Below, one piece after another: positions 22,630 through 32,073 of a DNA stretch of 55,520 nt. A program made the translations under genes and the position numbers. The notes below the pieces were generated by a model. That model saw only the letters and a program-made list of their open reading frames with translations. It was not told the origin of the DNA and did no database searches. The stretch comes from Stentor coeruleus (lineage: Eukaryota; Ciliophora; Heterotrichea; Heterotrichida; Stentoridae): positions 1-55,520 of the forward strand of contig MPUH01000421.1 of NCBI GenBank assembly GCA_001970955.1, given 5' to 3'. The stretch's first letter is position 1. Each line of letters opens with the position of its first letter.

Positions 22630-23163
22630 TTTATATTTTTAACGGATTTAGATTTTAGAAAATATGAGGTTTCAAGTTGAATTTAGGTGAGTTTATGGTG
22701 TATTGATGTGAATGTATGAGGATTTTGATATGTCATATGATGGATTTTATATTTTTGCTTAGGCTGTAGAGACTTTTGATGAAAGTTGTAAGAGGTGGGG
22801 GAATAGTAAAGCTTGTTGAAATCTTACTATTCATATCAAAAATGCAACATTATATAATATTAATCTTAATGGTTTTATTTTCTATGAAAATTTACAATAT
22901 TTNGAATTAAGTTAAAAATGCTTTAATGGTTTTATTTTCTATGAAAATTTACAATATTTCTAAGACATCCTTTCGTTCAGAATATTNACTATTCATATCA
23001 AAAATGCAACATTATATAATATTAATCTTAATGGTTTTATTTTCTATGAAAATTTACAATATTTCTAAGACATCCTTTCGTTCAGAATATTTCGAAAAGA
23101 AATAAAAAGTTTTAAATAATATAGGATGATTATTACTAATCTTTATTAATAGCATATCCAACC
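22630..23163. other. Intergenic with assembly duplications
   Basis: Apart from the triplicated assembly segment (22826-23091), the region is a plain AT-rich spacer upstream of the small secreted protein and downstream of the coiled-coil gene. No gene is supported. Confidence 0.5.
22826..23091. repeat. Three overlapping copies of one segment joined by two Ns
   Basis: The same unique sequence appears as 22826-22902 (5' part), 22923-22986 (3' part) and 22988-23091 (complete), separated by N at 22903 and 22987. A single complete copy explains all three, so this is almost certainly unmerged contig overlap rather than a biological repeat. Confidence 0.85.
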
Positions 23164-24069
23164 TTAGTTATGGAAAAAACTTGACTTTGTGCTCTTTGGG
23201 TGCAGCTTCAAAGTACTTTCAAGAAGACTTCCTTTCATTTCTGAAGTGGCTCTTTCAGAATTAAGCCCAGTACTAAGTTCATCTTCATAATAAGCTTCAA
23301 GAGAATCATTAGTAACAAGCTCTTTAAGTTTTTCTATCTGATTTTCATACCTTTCTCTTAAATTACTCAGTTCATTTTCTAGTTTTTCTTCAAGGCTGAT
23401 ACTCATAGATGCTATATAATCTTTATTACCAGCACTGCTTCGGATGTTTCTCTTGTTTATCTGTTTTAAGAACCCTTTAATGATTTCTTCATAGTTTTGT
23501 CTGCACCTTTCCATTTCAGCTAAATGAATTCCAATAAAATCATCAAGTATAATTAAATTTGACCTGTTATTCATCTCCTTCAACAAATAATCAATATCCT
23601 TCTTAGTCTTATGCAATTTCCTCTCATGTTGTTCATGTAATGTTTGCAACTTTATCATATGCTCAGTTTTTATACTAGAAATCGTTTTATTAAGCTGATA
23701 AATTTCTTTTTCCGCTTCAATAAGCCTATTTTTCAATAAATTGGTTTCACTCTCTGAGGCTTTGATTTTGTTTTCAAGTGTTTTAATATACTCTTCTTTT
23801 TCTTTTATCCTAAAATCTTCGTGTGAACTTGTTTTATGTAAAGTGTCTTTAGAAAAACCTTCTGTGTATTTATTATGCAATTTTACAAAAGAATTACTGG
23901 GATTGATCCATTTATTAGGAATATCTTCTTGAAGACAGTTCGGAATTTGTTTAGGCCTGTCTGTTGATAATTGGCGCGGAGAGTTTTCTAGACCCATAAT
24001 CTTTTTGATAGCTTTTAATGGTATCCAAGAGTTAGGAGTGCTTAATTTATCTTCTATGTCGTTTTCCAT
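23164..24069 (-). CDS. Coiled-coil protein, 301 residues, hypothetical
   Basis: The N-terminal 90 residues are polar and Pro/Ser-containing and probably disordered. Residues about 92-270 form long heptad-rich coiled coil (for example 'ENKIKASESETNLLKNRL' and 'ELSNLRERYENQIEKLKEL'). No enzymatic motif or membrane segment is seen. The family is not recognised. Such proteins are typical cytoskeletal or basal-body scaffolds in ciliates, but the sequence does not prove this. It lies downstream of, and on the same strand as, the FAM135-like gene, separated by about 265 bases. Confidence 0.75.
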   Translation of the reverse strand: MENDIEDKLSTPNSWIPLKAIKKIMGLENSPRQLSTDRPKQIPNCLQEDIPNKWINPSNSFVKLHNKYTEGFSKDTLHKTSSHEDFRIKEKEEYIKTLENKIKASESETNLLKNRLIEAEKEIYQLNKTISSIKTEHMIKLQTLHEQHERKLHKTKKDIDYLLKEMNNRSNLIILDDFIGIHLAEMERCRQNYEEIIKGFLKQINKRNIRSSAGNKDYIASMSISLEEKLENELSNLRERYENQIEKLKELVTNDSLEAYYEDELSTGLNSERATSEMKGSLLESTLKLHPKSTKSSFFHN

Positions 24070-24334
24070 ATTTAATATAATAACTTTTTTAGATAAGAAA
24101 GTATGTACTAGAATAATGGCTTAGGAATTCTAGTAAAGGTCCCGCGAATGATGGATTTTTGAAATATCGAAATGATAAAATTGTCAAAAAGGATGAATAA
24201 TTGACGGTTTTAGAAGGATTATTAAGGGGAAAAGATATGAGATGCTTATGATGAAGATTGCTGGAAGTTGGGAGATTGTATAGGGAATATTTTTGATGGT
24301 TTTTGAATTTTTATAAAAATGATGCATAAATTAT

Positions 24335-26434
24335 TTACTCAAAAAAAGTTTTACAAGCGTCCAGTATCATATCAATTAAATTGGCGTTTTCTATCATTTC
24401 AATATGTGCAGCTCTACCGATAGCCCTATCGAAACTCGCTCCTTTAAATTTAAAATTAGCATCAATCCGGATTAATGAGCTGCTCTGAATTTTCCGAAGA
24501 ATATTCACAGCCATTTTCCCTAAAACATCCCCATTCGAGCTTTTCCAGGCTTTTGCTCCAACTTCAACTCTAGTACTATCAAAAGGAGCATATTTATCTT
24601 GTAATGAACTTACAAAAGCGACATTCTTAAAAAATTCAATACCATTACTATTGCTTAACTGATACAAATAAGTTTGGAAAATGTCTTTCTCATCTTTCAT
24701 CGACAACTGTTTCATACTAATCGTTTTTTTTAGCTTCCTTAAAACCCATATTCCAGCATCAACAAGATATGAAGAATTAGCCAAAGTCCCAAGATGAGGT
24801 GAAGAGAGGGTAATGAAAAACCCAAACTTATCATAAAACTGATCAAGTAATGGTAAGGCAGCTCTTATAATAATTCCTCCAAGGGAGTATCCAATAAAAG
24901 AAATTTTATTGAGTTTATCATTAGAAAAGTATTCACTAGCAAACACATTTACTTCTTTAGCGAACCTTTTACCCATTTTTCGTATATCCCCATTAGTTTT
25001 ACCTTCATTAGAATAAGCACAAACTACAGTTAAACTTTTATTGAATACAGATAAATGACTTCGGATTTTCCTCATATCCATAGCACTACCTCCAAACCCA
25101 TGAACCAAAAATACTACATGACCTGATTTTTCAATTTTTTCTATAGCTTTTATCCACCCATTATTAGCTTTATCGCATATAAAGTTTTTTGATTTAGATA
25201 AAGAGTCTATTAGTAGCAATGGCAACTCATCAGATCCAGGAAAATAATTAGTCTGGATTACCATCGGCACTGTGCAAAAGGATTCAAAAATACAAGCTTT
25301 ATGGGCTAATGTCAGAGATTCATGCCTAGAGTGGCTTTGGCTTAAATAAGAATCTTCATAATAGTCAACATAACGATTTCTGTATATAATATTCTGATCC
25401 CATAAATTACTGATCGCCAAATTAAAACTGTTTAAAAGATGCTTGAAAAAAGTTTGACTTGCATTTTGAAGGAGATTTACAAAAGTAGGTAAAAAGCACT
25501 TAAGGGTTTCTGATATATCGAAAAGCTCAGAAAAAATTATTTCTGTAGCTTCAATTTTAGATAATACTAACTCTGAAGTAGGTTTAATTTGTTGGGCTTT
25601 ATAGAATTTAGCTAGTCGTATTGAGTAGTCAGGCATTGTGTTTGTAAGGTCTTGACAAGGTAAGTTAGCAGTGCATCTTAAACAAAGTTCTCTGATTTTT
25701 TCATAAGCAAATTGTATATTAACTACAAGCTTTTCATAAATATCCAGAAACTCCTTATTCGGCACATCATTTTGCTTTGAAAACAGCACTTCTCCAGCAT
25801 CATCGTAATTTTTTCTTTTCTTAGCTTGTTTCTTACCGCTTGTAGTCAGTCGAATAAGTTCTTCATCAACATTAGAGCATCGGTATTTGAACTCTGTGAC
25901 AAAAACATAAAAGCAGCAGTGGAGTTCAAAGTAATTCTCGTTCCTAAAAAAAATAGGACTAAAAGCACTCATCCCTGAAAGAGGAGAAAAAATTGTCATT
26001 TCAGCTCGACCTTTTATTGTAAACAGATCAGTATTTTCTTCGATAATTTTTAATATATCTTCTTCTGCTCTTATAAACAAAGGAGCATAAAGTAATTCAC
26101 ATGTACAATAAAGGTCAGATTTGTTATGATTTGGGAGTATTTCGATTTCTGTATGAAAAGTGCATATTTCGTTGATATCAACAGTTTCGTCAAAGTGTCT
26201 TAGATAGAGGGCTGAGGTTCTGAAGGAATTTTGGGAGATTTTTCCTGGGAAGAGTTTTTGTTCTGAGATTGAGTCTTGAAGGTGGATTAATTTGTAGGGA
26301 AACGCCGGGAGTTTTTCTTTGTTAGTGAGAGAATGGATTTGGAATTGGAGGATGTAAAGGCCTTGATGGAGGAGGTCGATTGCCCTTAAGCTGCCTATAT
26401 GTAAGACTATTTCGATATTAGCTTTTACAGACAT
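24335..26434 (-). CDS. FAM135 / DUF676-type serine esterase (lipase-like)
   Basis: 699 residues. The N-terminal half has the FAM135-type beta-rich region: a short opening strand, then 'FRTSALYLRH' and an IEILP segment. The C-terminal half is an alpha/beta hydrolase of the DUF676 family: HGFGG oxyanion block at 445-449, nucleophile elbow GYSLGG at 515-520 with Ser517, a SSPHLGT segment after it, an Asp near residue 613 (QDKYAPFDS) and His677 (AHIEMIEN). The complete Ser-Asp-His set suggests an active hydrolase on a lipid or acyl ester; the substrate is unknown. No signal peptide or TM is seen, so it is probably cytosolic or peripherally membrane-associated. Length is shorter than animal FAM135 but the domain order is the same. 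Confidence 0.92.
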   Translation of the reverse strand: MSVKANIEIVLHIGSLRAIDLLHQGLYILQFQIHSLTNKEKLPAFPYKLIHLQDSISEQKLFPGKISQNSFRTSALYLRHFDETVDINEICTFHTEIEILPNHNKSDLYCTCELLYAPLFIRAEEDILKIIEENTDLFTIKGRAEMTIFSPLSGMSAFSPIFFRNENYFELHCCFYVFVTEFKYRCSNVDEELIRLTTSGKKQAKKRKNYDDAGEVLFSKQNDVPNKEFLDIYEKLVVNIQFAYEKIRELCLRCTANLPCQDLTNTMPDYSIRLAKFYKAQQIKPTSELVLSKIEATEIIFSELFDISETLKCFLPTFVNLLQNASQTFFKHLLNSFNLAISNLWDQNIIYRNRYVDYYEDSYLSQSHSRHESLTLAHKACIFESFCTVPMVIQTNYFPGSDELPLLLIDSLSKSKNFICDKANNGWIKAIEKIEKSGHVVFLVHGFGGSAMDMRKIRSHLSVFNKSLTVVCAYSNEGKTNGDIRKMGKRFAKEVNVFASEYFSNDKLNKISFIGYSLGGIIIRAALPLLDQFYDKFGFFITLSSPHLGTLANSSYLVDAGIWVLRKLKKTISMKQLSMKDEKDIFQTYLYQLSNSNGIEFFKNVAFVSSLQDKYAPFDSTRVEVGAKAWKSSNGDVLGKMAVNILRKIQSSSLIRIDANFKFKGASFDRAIGRAAHIEMIENANLIDMILDACKTFFE

Positions 26435-26619
26435 ATTATGATAAAAATATTGAATTGAGGTTTTTTCTAGTTTTTGTAAGGATCAATTAGATTTAATGGG
26501 TAGAGTTATGAAAAATCAGGAATATAATATTTTAGGGTAAAATATACTAATAGGAGGAAATTTTATATATAGTGCACTAATTAAAAATAACAAAACATTA
26601 TTAAAAAATAATACAGTTT
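26435..26619. other. Intergenic 5' flank
   Basis: Short AT-rich segment between the FAM135-like gene and the transposase remnant. No terminal inverted repeat could be matched by eye. Confidence 0.4.
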
Positions 26620-27340
26620 TGCTATCGTTGCAAGATATTTTTTGTAAGTGAAATTAATGATTGATATCATAACTAAAATAATTCATAATAAATTTTATCA
26701 ATCTTTCGAAAGTTTCTTATTAAAATTTGCTAGGAAATTAAAAAAACTTTTGTTGTGCGACCAGAAGAAATATTCTCAAATCGAGAAACTATTAACAACG
26801 CTGAAGCAATTTCTTGGTTCACAAGACATAAATTGATTCACAATAGAGTGAAATATGATCGTGCCATTTTTTTTAAGCGATTTGAAGAAAGATTCTATTG
26901 ACGGAATCTGCTGGAGATACTCGAATTGCAATGCTAAGAAATCAATTATAAATAAATCAATCTTCTTCAATTTAAAATTAGAATAAATTAATATAATATT
27001 GCTGATTTATTTCTGATCCAGGGAACTTCACAGAAAAATGTTGAGAATAAAATGGAAATTGATGACAATTGTGTATAGGAACTATTCAATATGCTTAGAG
27101 AAATATTATTAGAGTAATTGAAAAGAATGATCAAATGATAGGAGGGTTAGATACGATTTTTGAGTTGATTATGGTTGGAATTGATGAGGCCTATTTCTTT
27201 TTCAGAAAATATTATCAAGACAGACACAATAAAGAATCATGGATATTTGGTGGTATTGAAGACACCCAAGAAAAAATTCTCCTGCATTTATTCCTGATAG
27301 CTATATTAAAAAATTGCTGAAGCATTATCAATATTTACTG
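26620..27340 (+). mobile_element. Degenerate IS1595/Merlin-like (ISXO2-type) transposase remnant
   Basis: Three blocks in the right order, in shifting frames, match this DDE family. First is a zinc-ribbon-like part near 26890-26965 ('DGICWRYSNCNAKKSI', then NKSIFF), where intact relatives read DGxxWRCxxC...SIRxGSFFE. Second is a helix block near 27090-27120 ('REILLE' and 'LKRM'). Third is the catalytic-core start at 27135-27290 ('MIGGLDTIFELI' then IDEAYFFFRKY and ESWIFGGIE), where relatives read IGG...VEIDESKFGKRKY and WVFGGIER. Stops and frameshifts between blocks, loss of a ribbon Cys and lack of a recognisable C-terminal catalytic Asp/Glu region show it is inactive. The two open stretches at 26648-26836 and 27135-27320 are its surviving pieces. 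Ends and TIRs are not defined. Confidence 0.75.
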
Positions 27341-27655
27341 CAATCTCTTGTTTTACATTATTCACAATATGATATCTAGCATTATATCCACAGAAATAAT
27401 CCCTACCAAAATCATTTAAATTATATTTAATTATCCACTTAATGATTATATCAATAATCTATTAATCATATCAAACGCATAAAAATACTACATCCTTAAA
27501 TACAAAAATAATAAGTCCACAAATAAAACTCTGAATCCTACAAGTCTGAATAATAATTCCCCAAATATCACCTTTACCTCTAATCTAATACTCCATCTTA
27601 AAACCCACTTGCTTTGTTTATCAAGCCTATAGATCTTATCTTATAAATTAGCGTT
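27341..27655. other. AT-rich intergenic region
   Basis: Spacer between the transposase remnant and the C2-like gene. Its first half could contain more decayed transposon sequence, but I cannot match it. The rest is pyrimidine/A-rich 5' flank. No gene is supported. Confidence 0.4.
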
Positions 27656-29146
27656 ATGAAAATTCAATTACTAAAAACAGAAGGAAACTGGATAGAATCT
27701 TGCCTAGGTTGCTACATATTAGTAAACAACAATCTAATAGATGTGATAACTCCACTAAATTCAATCCATGATACAAACATATTCGAAATCCCTTCAAATG
27801 GTTTACTAAGAATGATCCTTAAAGATATGGGTAACACTGAAGGCTATGTGGCTAGTCTTTCATTACAAATATCTTCATTACCCTCCTTATCAGGTCGCTG
27901 GCTTCCACTCTTTAACAACTTATCAAATGATTTTTTACCTAATATCATTGAAAATATTAAGTCTCCAAGGATAATACTTTTACTATATTCTGATGTGTCT
28001 GATGATGAAATCTTCTTAACTAATATTGAAGTCCAAAGGGAGAATTTATCTGAAATCGTCTTATCTTCTGAGATTTCTCTGACTAAAGAAAATGACCAAG
28101 AGCTTATAACAACTTCACACTTCAATATGCTTTTAGACTCTATAGATCAGAAAAAGCATCAAGATACAGTTGAAGTCTTAACGAAAGAGCTAGAGAGTTA
28201 TCAGGAATTGCTTTTAAGGGAGAAGGAGGCTAATAAATCTTTAAGAGAAAAAATTGACAATTTACTGGAATCACTTAAAAATCAGGGACAAAGGTCGTCA
28301 ATGCGTGAAAACTCTTTGATTCAGTTGATTTCTGATAAAGAAAAAGAAATTTGTACGATACTTGAGATGAATAGAAGTCTCAAACAAAACAATAGGAAAC
28401 TGGAAATGGATAACAATAATTTGTTGGAGCAATGCGAAAGGCTTAATTTTACGCTTGAAAGCATGCAAGGCATAGAAAAACAATGCAAACAGTACCAACA
28501 ACAGCTAAAAAACGCAGAGATTAATTCAGAAAAATTAGTCAATACTGTTATGGAATTGTCAAAGGTAGCTTGTATTGAGTATTTTGATATAGAGAATATT
28601 TTGCAAAGTGAAGAATCTGATAGGGATTTAAAGAATTTAGTTGAAGATCAAGAGGATAAAATAATTAATAAAGAAAGTGATGCAAGTCCACTGATAATAG
28701 ATAAAGATAATAATAAAGAAAAAGGGTTTTTGGCTTTAGTCGAAGAACAAGTAACCGAGTTTATAGAAAATATTATTGGAAAAGTTGTAGAAATTGAGAA
28801 AATGATTAAGATAGATGAGTTCACAGTTAAAATCAATGAGATTGATGTTGAGTTCGCTGTGGCAAGAGAGGGTGTGTGGATTAGGAGTGGGCAAAAGTTG
28901 GTGAATCATGAAGAGTATTGGCAGAGACAAAAGAAAACTAAGTCTGAAATCACACTTCTAAGTGGTAATTCAGTATATTCTGTTGACTATAATTTTGAAA
29001 ATGTAAATAAAAAGAACATGCAAAGGATATCAAATAAAAAATTAATATTAAAACCACTAAACACCCTGAACAAATACAAAACTGCATTGACTAAGCCTTT
29101 GATAAAAGATATAAAATCTATTGATATTAAAAAAACTCATAAATAG
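27656..29146 (+). CDS. C2-like N-terminal domain plus coiled-coil protein
   Basis: 496 residues. Residues 1-120 alternate hydrophobic strands in a C2-like pattern (for example 'ASLSLQISSLPSLSGRWLPL', resembling the strand-loop-'W.pL' end of C2 domains). The usual calcium-binding Asp residues are not evident, so lipid binding would be calcium-independent if real. Residues about 155-305 are strong coiled coil. The C-terminal part contains 'VEFAVAREGVWIRSGQKLVN' and HEEYW, reminiscent of the 'vRVGGGY.siEeF' element at the end of several cytoskeletal coiled-coil proteins. A cytoskeleton- or membrane-linked scaffold is the best guess; no named family can be assigned. Stop is TAG. Confidence 0.7.
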   Translation: MKIQLLKTEGNWIESCLGCYILVNNNLIDVITPLNSIHDTNIFEIPSNGLLRMILKDMGNTEGYVASLSLQISSLPSLSGRWLPLFNNLSNDFLPNIIENIKSPRIILLLYSDVSDDEIFLTNIEVQRENLSEIVLSSEISLTKENDQELITTSHFNMLLDSIDQKKHQDTVEVLTKELESYQELLLREKEANKSLREKIDNLLESLKNQGQRSSMRENSLIQLISDKEKEICTILEMNRSLKQNNRKLEMDNNNLLEQCERLNFTLESMQGIEKQCKQYQQQLKNAEINSEKLVNTVMELSKVACIEYFDIENILQSEESDRDLKNLVEDQEDKIINKESDASPLIIDKDNNKEKGFLALVEEQVTEFIENIIGKVVEIEKMIKIDEFTVKINEIDVEFAVAREGVWIRSGQKLVNHEEYWQRQKKTKSEITLLSGNSVYSVDYNFENVNKKNMQRISNKKLILKPLNTLNKYKTALTKPLIKDIKSIDIKKTHK

Positions 29147-29673
29147 GGTATGCAATTAAAACTAATCCTCCACTAATAGCAAACATAATTTGTATAATAA
29201 ATATCCCTAAGCCTAAATTGATATAAAAACTCTTATCAATCTTTTATAAAACTTCATAAGTAAAGTCAAAAACTAAACTTGCAAATCCAAAATTTTTATC
29301 ATTAAACTAATTGCCCTATATTAAGATTATTATGCTTAATATTTTATGAGTTTTAAAGAAAACATAAGATTTTATATATTGAATTATATCTTTTGTAGGA
29401 AGGTAAGATTGGCTATTTTCCATGAGTTTATCCTATGATTAATCAAGTCTGAACTTTTAATTTCCAATGATGTAAAAAGAATCATACAAAAATAATCAAA
29501 AATTAGATGCATACATTACAAAAGATCCCATGATTATTTCTTCTAAACAATATCAATTTATAGTTTTCATAGCCCACATCATCCTAATTTTTCCTCCAAA
29601 AAAATCCATTTATGACAAACTCTCTTGAACATATCAAAAGCTTCTGTCTTATTCAAATAGCTGGATATAAAAA
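29147..29673. other. Intergenic, about 0.5 kb
   Basis: AT-rich spacer between two same-strand genes. No open frame, repeat or RNA gene was recognised. Confidence 0.5.
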
Positions 29674-31458
29674 ATGAGTAGGATTTCTCATAAACAAGTT
29701 CCTAGGATTAGTTCTGCACCTCCAGATGAAGGAGAACCAGACCTAAAATACAATCCTTCATTTAACTTAAACGCGGCAGAGTTCAGACCGGGCATCCCTT
29801 TATATCCAAAGCCTAATGCTATACAAAAACCAATGGGCAAAGGAGAACTTAGGGCAAACGCCTCTTCATACGAACCAGCCAAACCAAAGCCCTTATCTTT
29901 TGATGTCCCAAGCTTTGAGTTCAAATCAAGTGCTTTAGAATTTGTTCCATTAACTTTTCCTAGCCCAGGGTTGTCTGAAAACACTCCAACATTTGTGCCT
30001 AGTTCAATAAGTACATTAAATGAGCCTATTAAGAATCTTTCTCAAGTTGAAGACTTTATTATGGAGCCAATTAAGCCTGAAGCTCAGAAATCTGAAGAAC
30101 AGACACCCACAGAAATTTTTGAATCTGAAGTACTTAAAGATCAAGAAAAGGTTTTAGAAGAAGCTAAGGTTGAAGAAATAAAAGAGGAAAATGAAGATAG
30201 ATATGAAAATGTTAGGAAAAATGAGTTGAGTGAGGTACAGGAAGTTAATGAAGTTTTGATTGAAGCTTTGCCGGAGGAATCAGAAAAAAATTACAAAATA
30301 TTGGATGCGTATGATGACAAATTTAAGGAGGAGTATGAGGAAGAAGAGGATGAAAAGGAAGAAATTCTTGATGTAGTAGCAGAGGAATCAAAGAAAAGAG
30401 TATATGATTTAGAAGATATAAAACACTTGAAGTTAATGTTTTTTAAAGACCCTAACTTTTTAATTGTCCCGCCACTAATAATTGAGATGAAAGAACGAGT
30501 TGTAGAAGTAATAAAAACTTTCCGAGGGGGAAAGCGTCAAGGCGAAGAAAAAAAAATAAAAGAAACAGTCTGCAGAATAACTTGGCGCAAAGCTAAAACA
30601 GCTGAAGAACAAAAAATCAGTGACAGAGCCAAAGAATATGTACGTAGATTCACAGTAACAGTAGCTGAACAAGAAGCTATAAAGAAAAAAGTGCGTGTTA
30701 CCCTAAACAAACTATCACCAAACAACCAAGAAAAACTCAGTAACGAAATCCTAGAAACATGCAAAAAATCCCATGATTATCTTAAATTAGTAGTTTCAGG
30801 TATATTTGAAAAAGCATGGTCAGAAACCAAATATACACAAATGTACTCAAGTATCTGCAAATTCCTTAAATCCAATTTTGAAGATTACAAATATCCAGAC
30901 ATAGACTCTATAGGATTTCTAAAATCAAAAAACTATTTCAAATATGAACTTTTGTATATGTGTGAAGAAACGTTTAAAAAAAACCCTGAGGAAAATGATT
31001 TAGCAACTCTTACTGAGCATAAAAAACAAGAAGTTTTGGATAAACTTAAAAAAAAAACTTTGGGCAATGTTAGGTTTATAGGAGAACTTTATAATGTAAA
31101 TTTAATTACAGCAAATATTATTCTTGAGTGTATTACAGGGTTATTAGATTTATTTGAAAAAGATATTAATGAAGATAAACTTGAAGGAGCTTGTGTGCTT
31201 TTGCTTACTGGAGCTGGTAGTTTAGAAAGGCCAAAGTTGAAATCAGCGACTGATACAATATATTTGAGGCTTAAGAGGATATTGGAGAATTTTAATATTT
31301 CTACAAAGAATAGGTTCAAGATTATTGACTTGCAAGAATATAGAGAAAGTGGATGGAAAACCCTTGCAAAAGAGGAGTTGAAGAAAGTGGAGGAAATCCA
31401 TGCAGATTTTCATAATGAACAGAATGAGATTCTCAAGAGACATGGATATAATAATTAG
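29674..31458 (+). CDS. eIF4G-like translation initiation scaffold (MIF4G domain) with PAM2-like motifs
   Basis: 594 residues. The MIF4G HEAT domain spans about 335-562, with hallmark segments 'RVTLNKLSPNNQEKLSNEIL', IFEKAWSETKYTQMYSS, GNVRFIGELY and LEGACVLLLTGAGSLE; this domain binds eIF4A and often RNA. Just upstream, KKRVYDLEDIKHLKL (241-254) sits where the eIF4E-binding motif Y-x4-L-phi lies in eIF4G, with Ile instead of Leu. The N-terminus has two PAM2-like motifs, FNLNAAEFRP (30-39) and FKSSALEFVP (83-92), close to the consensus [LF]-N-x-x-A-x-E-F-x-P that binds the PABP MLLE domain. An acidic linker covers 140-240. MA3 and W2 domains of animal eIF4G are absent. It probably bridges cap, eIF4A and poly(A)-binding protein. 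MIF4G is certain; the motif roles are inferred. Confidence 0.93.
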   Translation: MSRISHKQVPRISSAPPDEGEPDLKYNPSFNLNAAEFRPGIPLYPKPNAIQKPMGKGELRANASSYEPAKPKPLSFDVPSFEFKSSALEFVPLTFPSPGLSENTPTFVPSSISTLNEPIKNLSQVEDFIMEPIKPEAQKSEEQTPTEIFESEVLKDQEKVLEEAKVEEIKEENEDRYENVRKNELSEVQEVNEVLIEALPEESEKNYKILDAYDDKFKEEYEEEEDEKEEILDVVAEESKKRVYDLEDIKHLKLMFFKDPNFLIVPPLIIEMKERVVEVIKTFRGGKRQGEEKKIKETVCRITWRKAKTAEEQKISDRAKEYVRRFTVTVAEQEAIKKKVRVTLNKLSPNNQEKLSNEILETCKKSHDYLKLVVSGIFEKAWSETKYTQMYSSICKFLKSNFEDYKYPDIDSIGFLKSKNYFKYELLYMCEETFKKNPEENDLATLTEHKKQEVLDKLKKKTLGNVRFIGELYNVNLITANIILECITGLLDLFEKDINEDKLEGACVLLLTGAGSLERPKLKSATDTIYLRLKRILENFNISTKNRFKIIDLQEYRESGWKTLAKEELKKVEEIHADFHNEQNEILKRHGYNN

Positions 31459-32073
31459 ATAAGAAGAATATATTAGAGAATGGTTGTTGAACTTATTGAG
31501 AAATTGCATTGATAAATAAAATTTGAATGAAATTTGGATTTAGTAATGCAGGCTCACTTTCAAAAGGTAAAAGTATCATATAAATTCTGATAGAGTCAAA
31601 TCTAAAATTATGACACCAGTGTTTTTTGCTGATTTTTCAGGTTGGGATGGGTAACTCCCAAAATATTACTTTTTATTACTGGTGTTGCAAAACCTAAGGG
31701 CAAAGAAATATAATTTCTTATCAATTGAATAAAATCCTTGTATACACGAAAAAAGGCCTAAGCGAATTTATTTGAATTCCTCTCTCAGCTTATGAGATTT
31801 AAAAAATTTATCTGAAATTAAAGGATATCTTTGAACAGTCCTTACAAGCATCTCGAGTAAAATGTAAATTCCCTGCTATTAACACATAATATATTTTTCG
31901 GTATATTTCACTTCTAGAATAAATCTTTGGTATTTTGACAATAAAATCAGCTTAGATAAGAAGGAAAAGCATCTTAAAGTATTAAGATTAAGATAAAAGT
32001 TAGATATTCAAATTATCGAAAAGTTCAAAGAGATTATCTAACTAATAATCTCCAAAAAGGGGGCTATATACAT
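31459..32073. other. Intergenic with a nested inverted repeat
   Basis: AT-rich spacer. It holds a nested inverted repeat: ACACCAGT (31613-31620) pairs with ACTGGTGT (31678-31685), and inside it TTGGGA (31642-31647) pairs with TCCCAA (31656-31661). This could be a transcript hairpin or ncRNA, but I see no snoRNA, snRNA or tRNA hallmark. No coding frame is supported. Confidence 0.4.
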
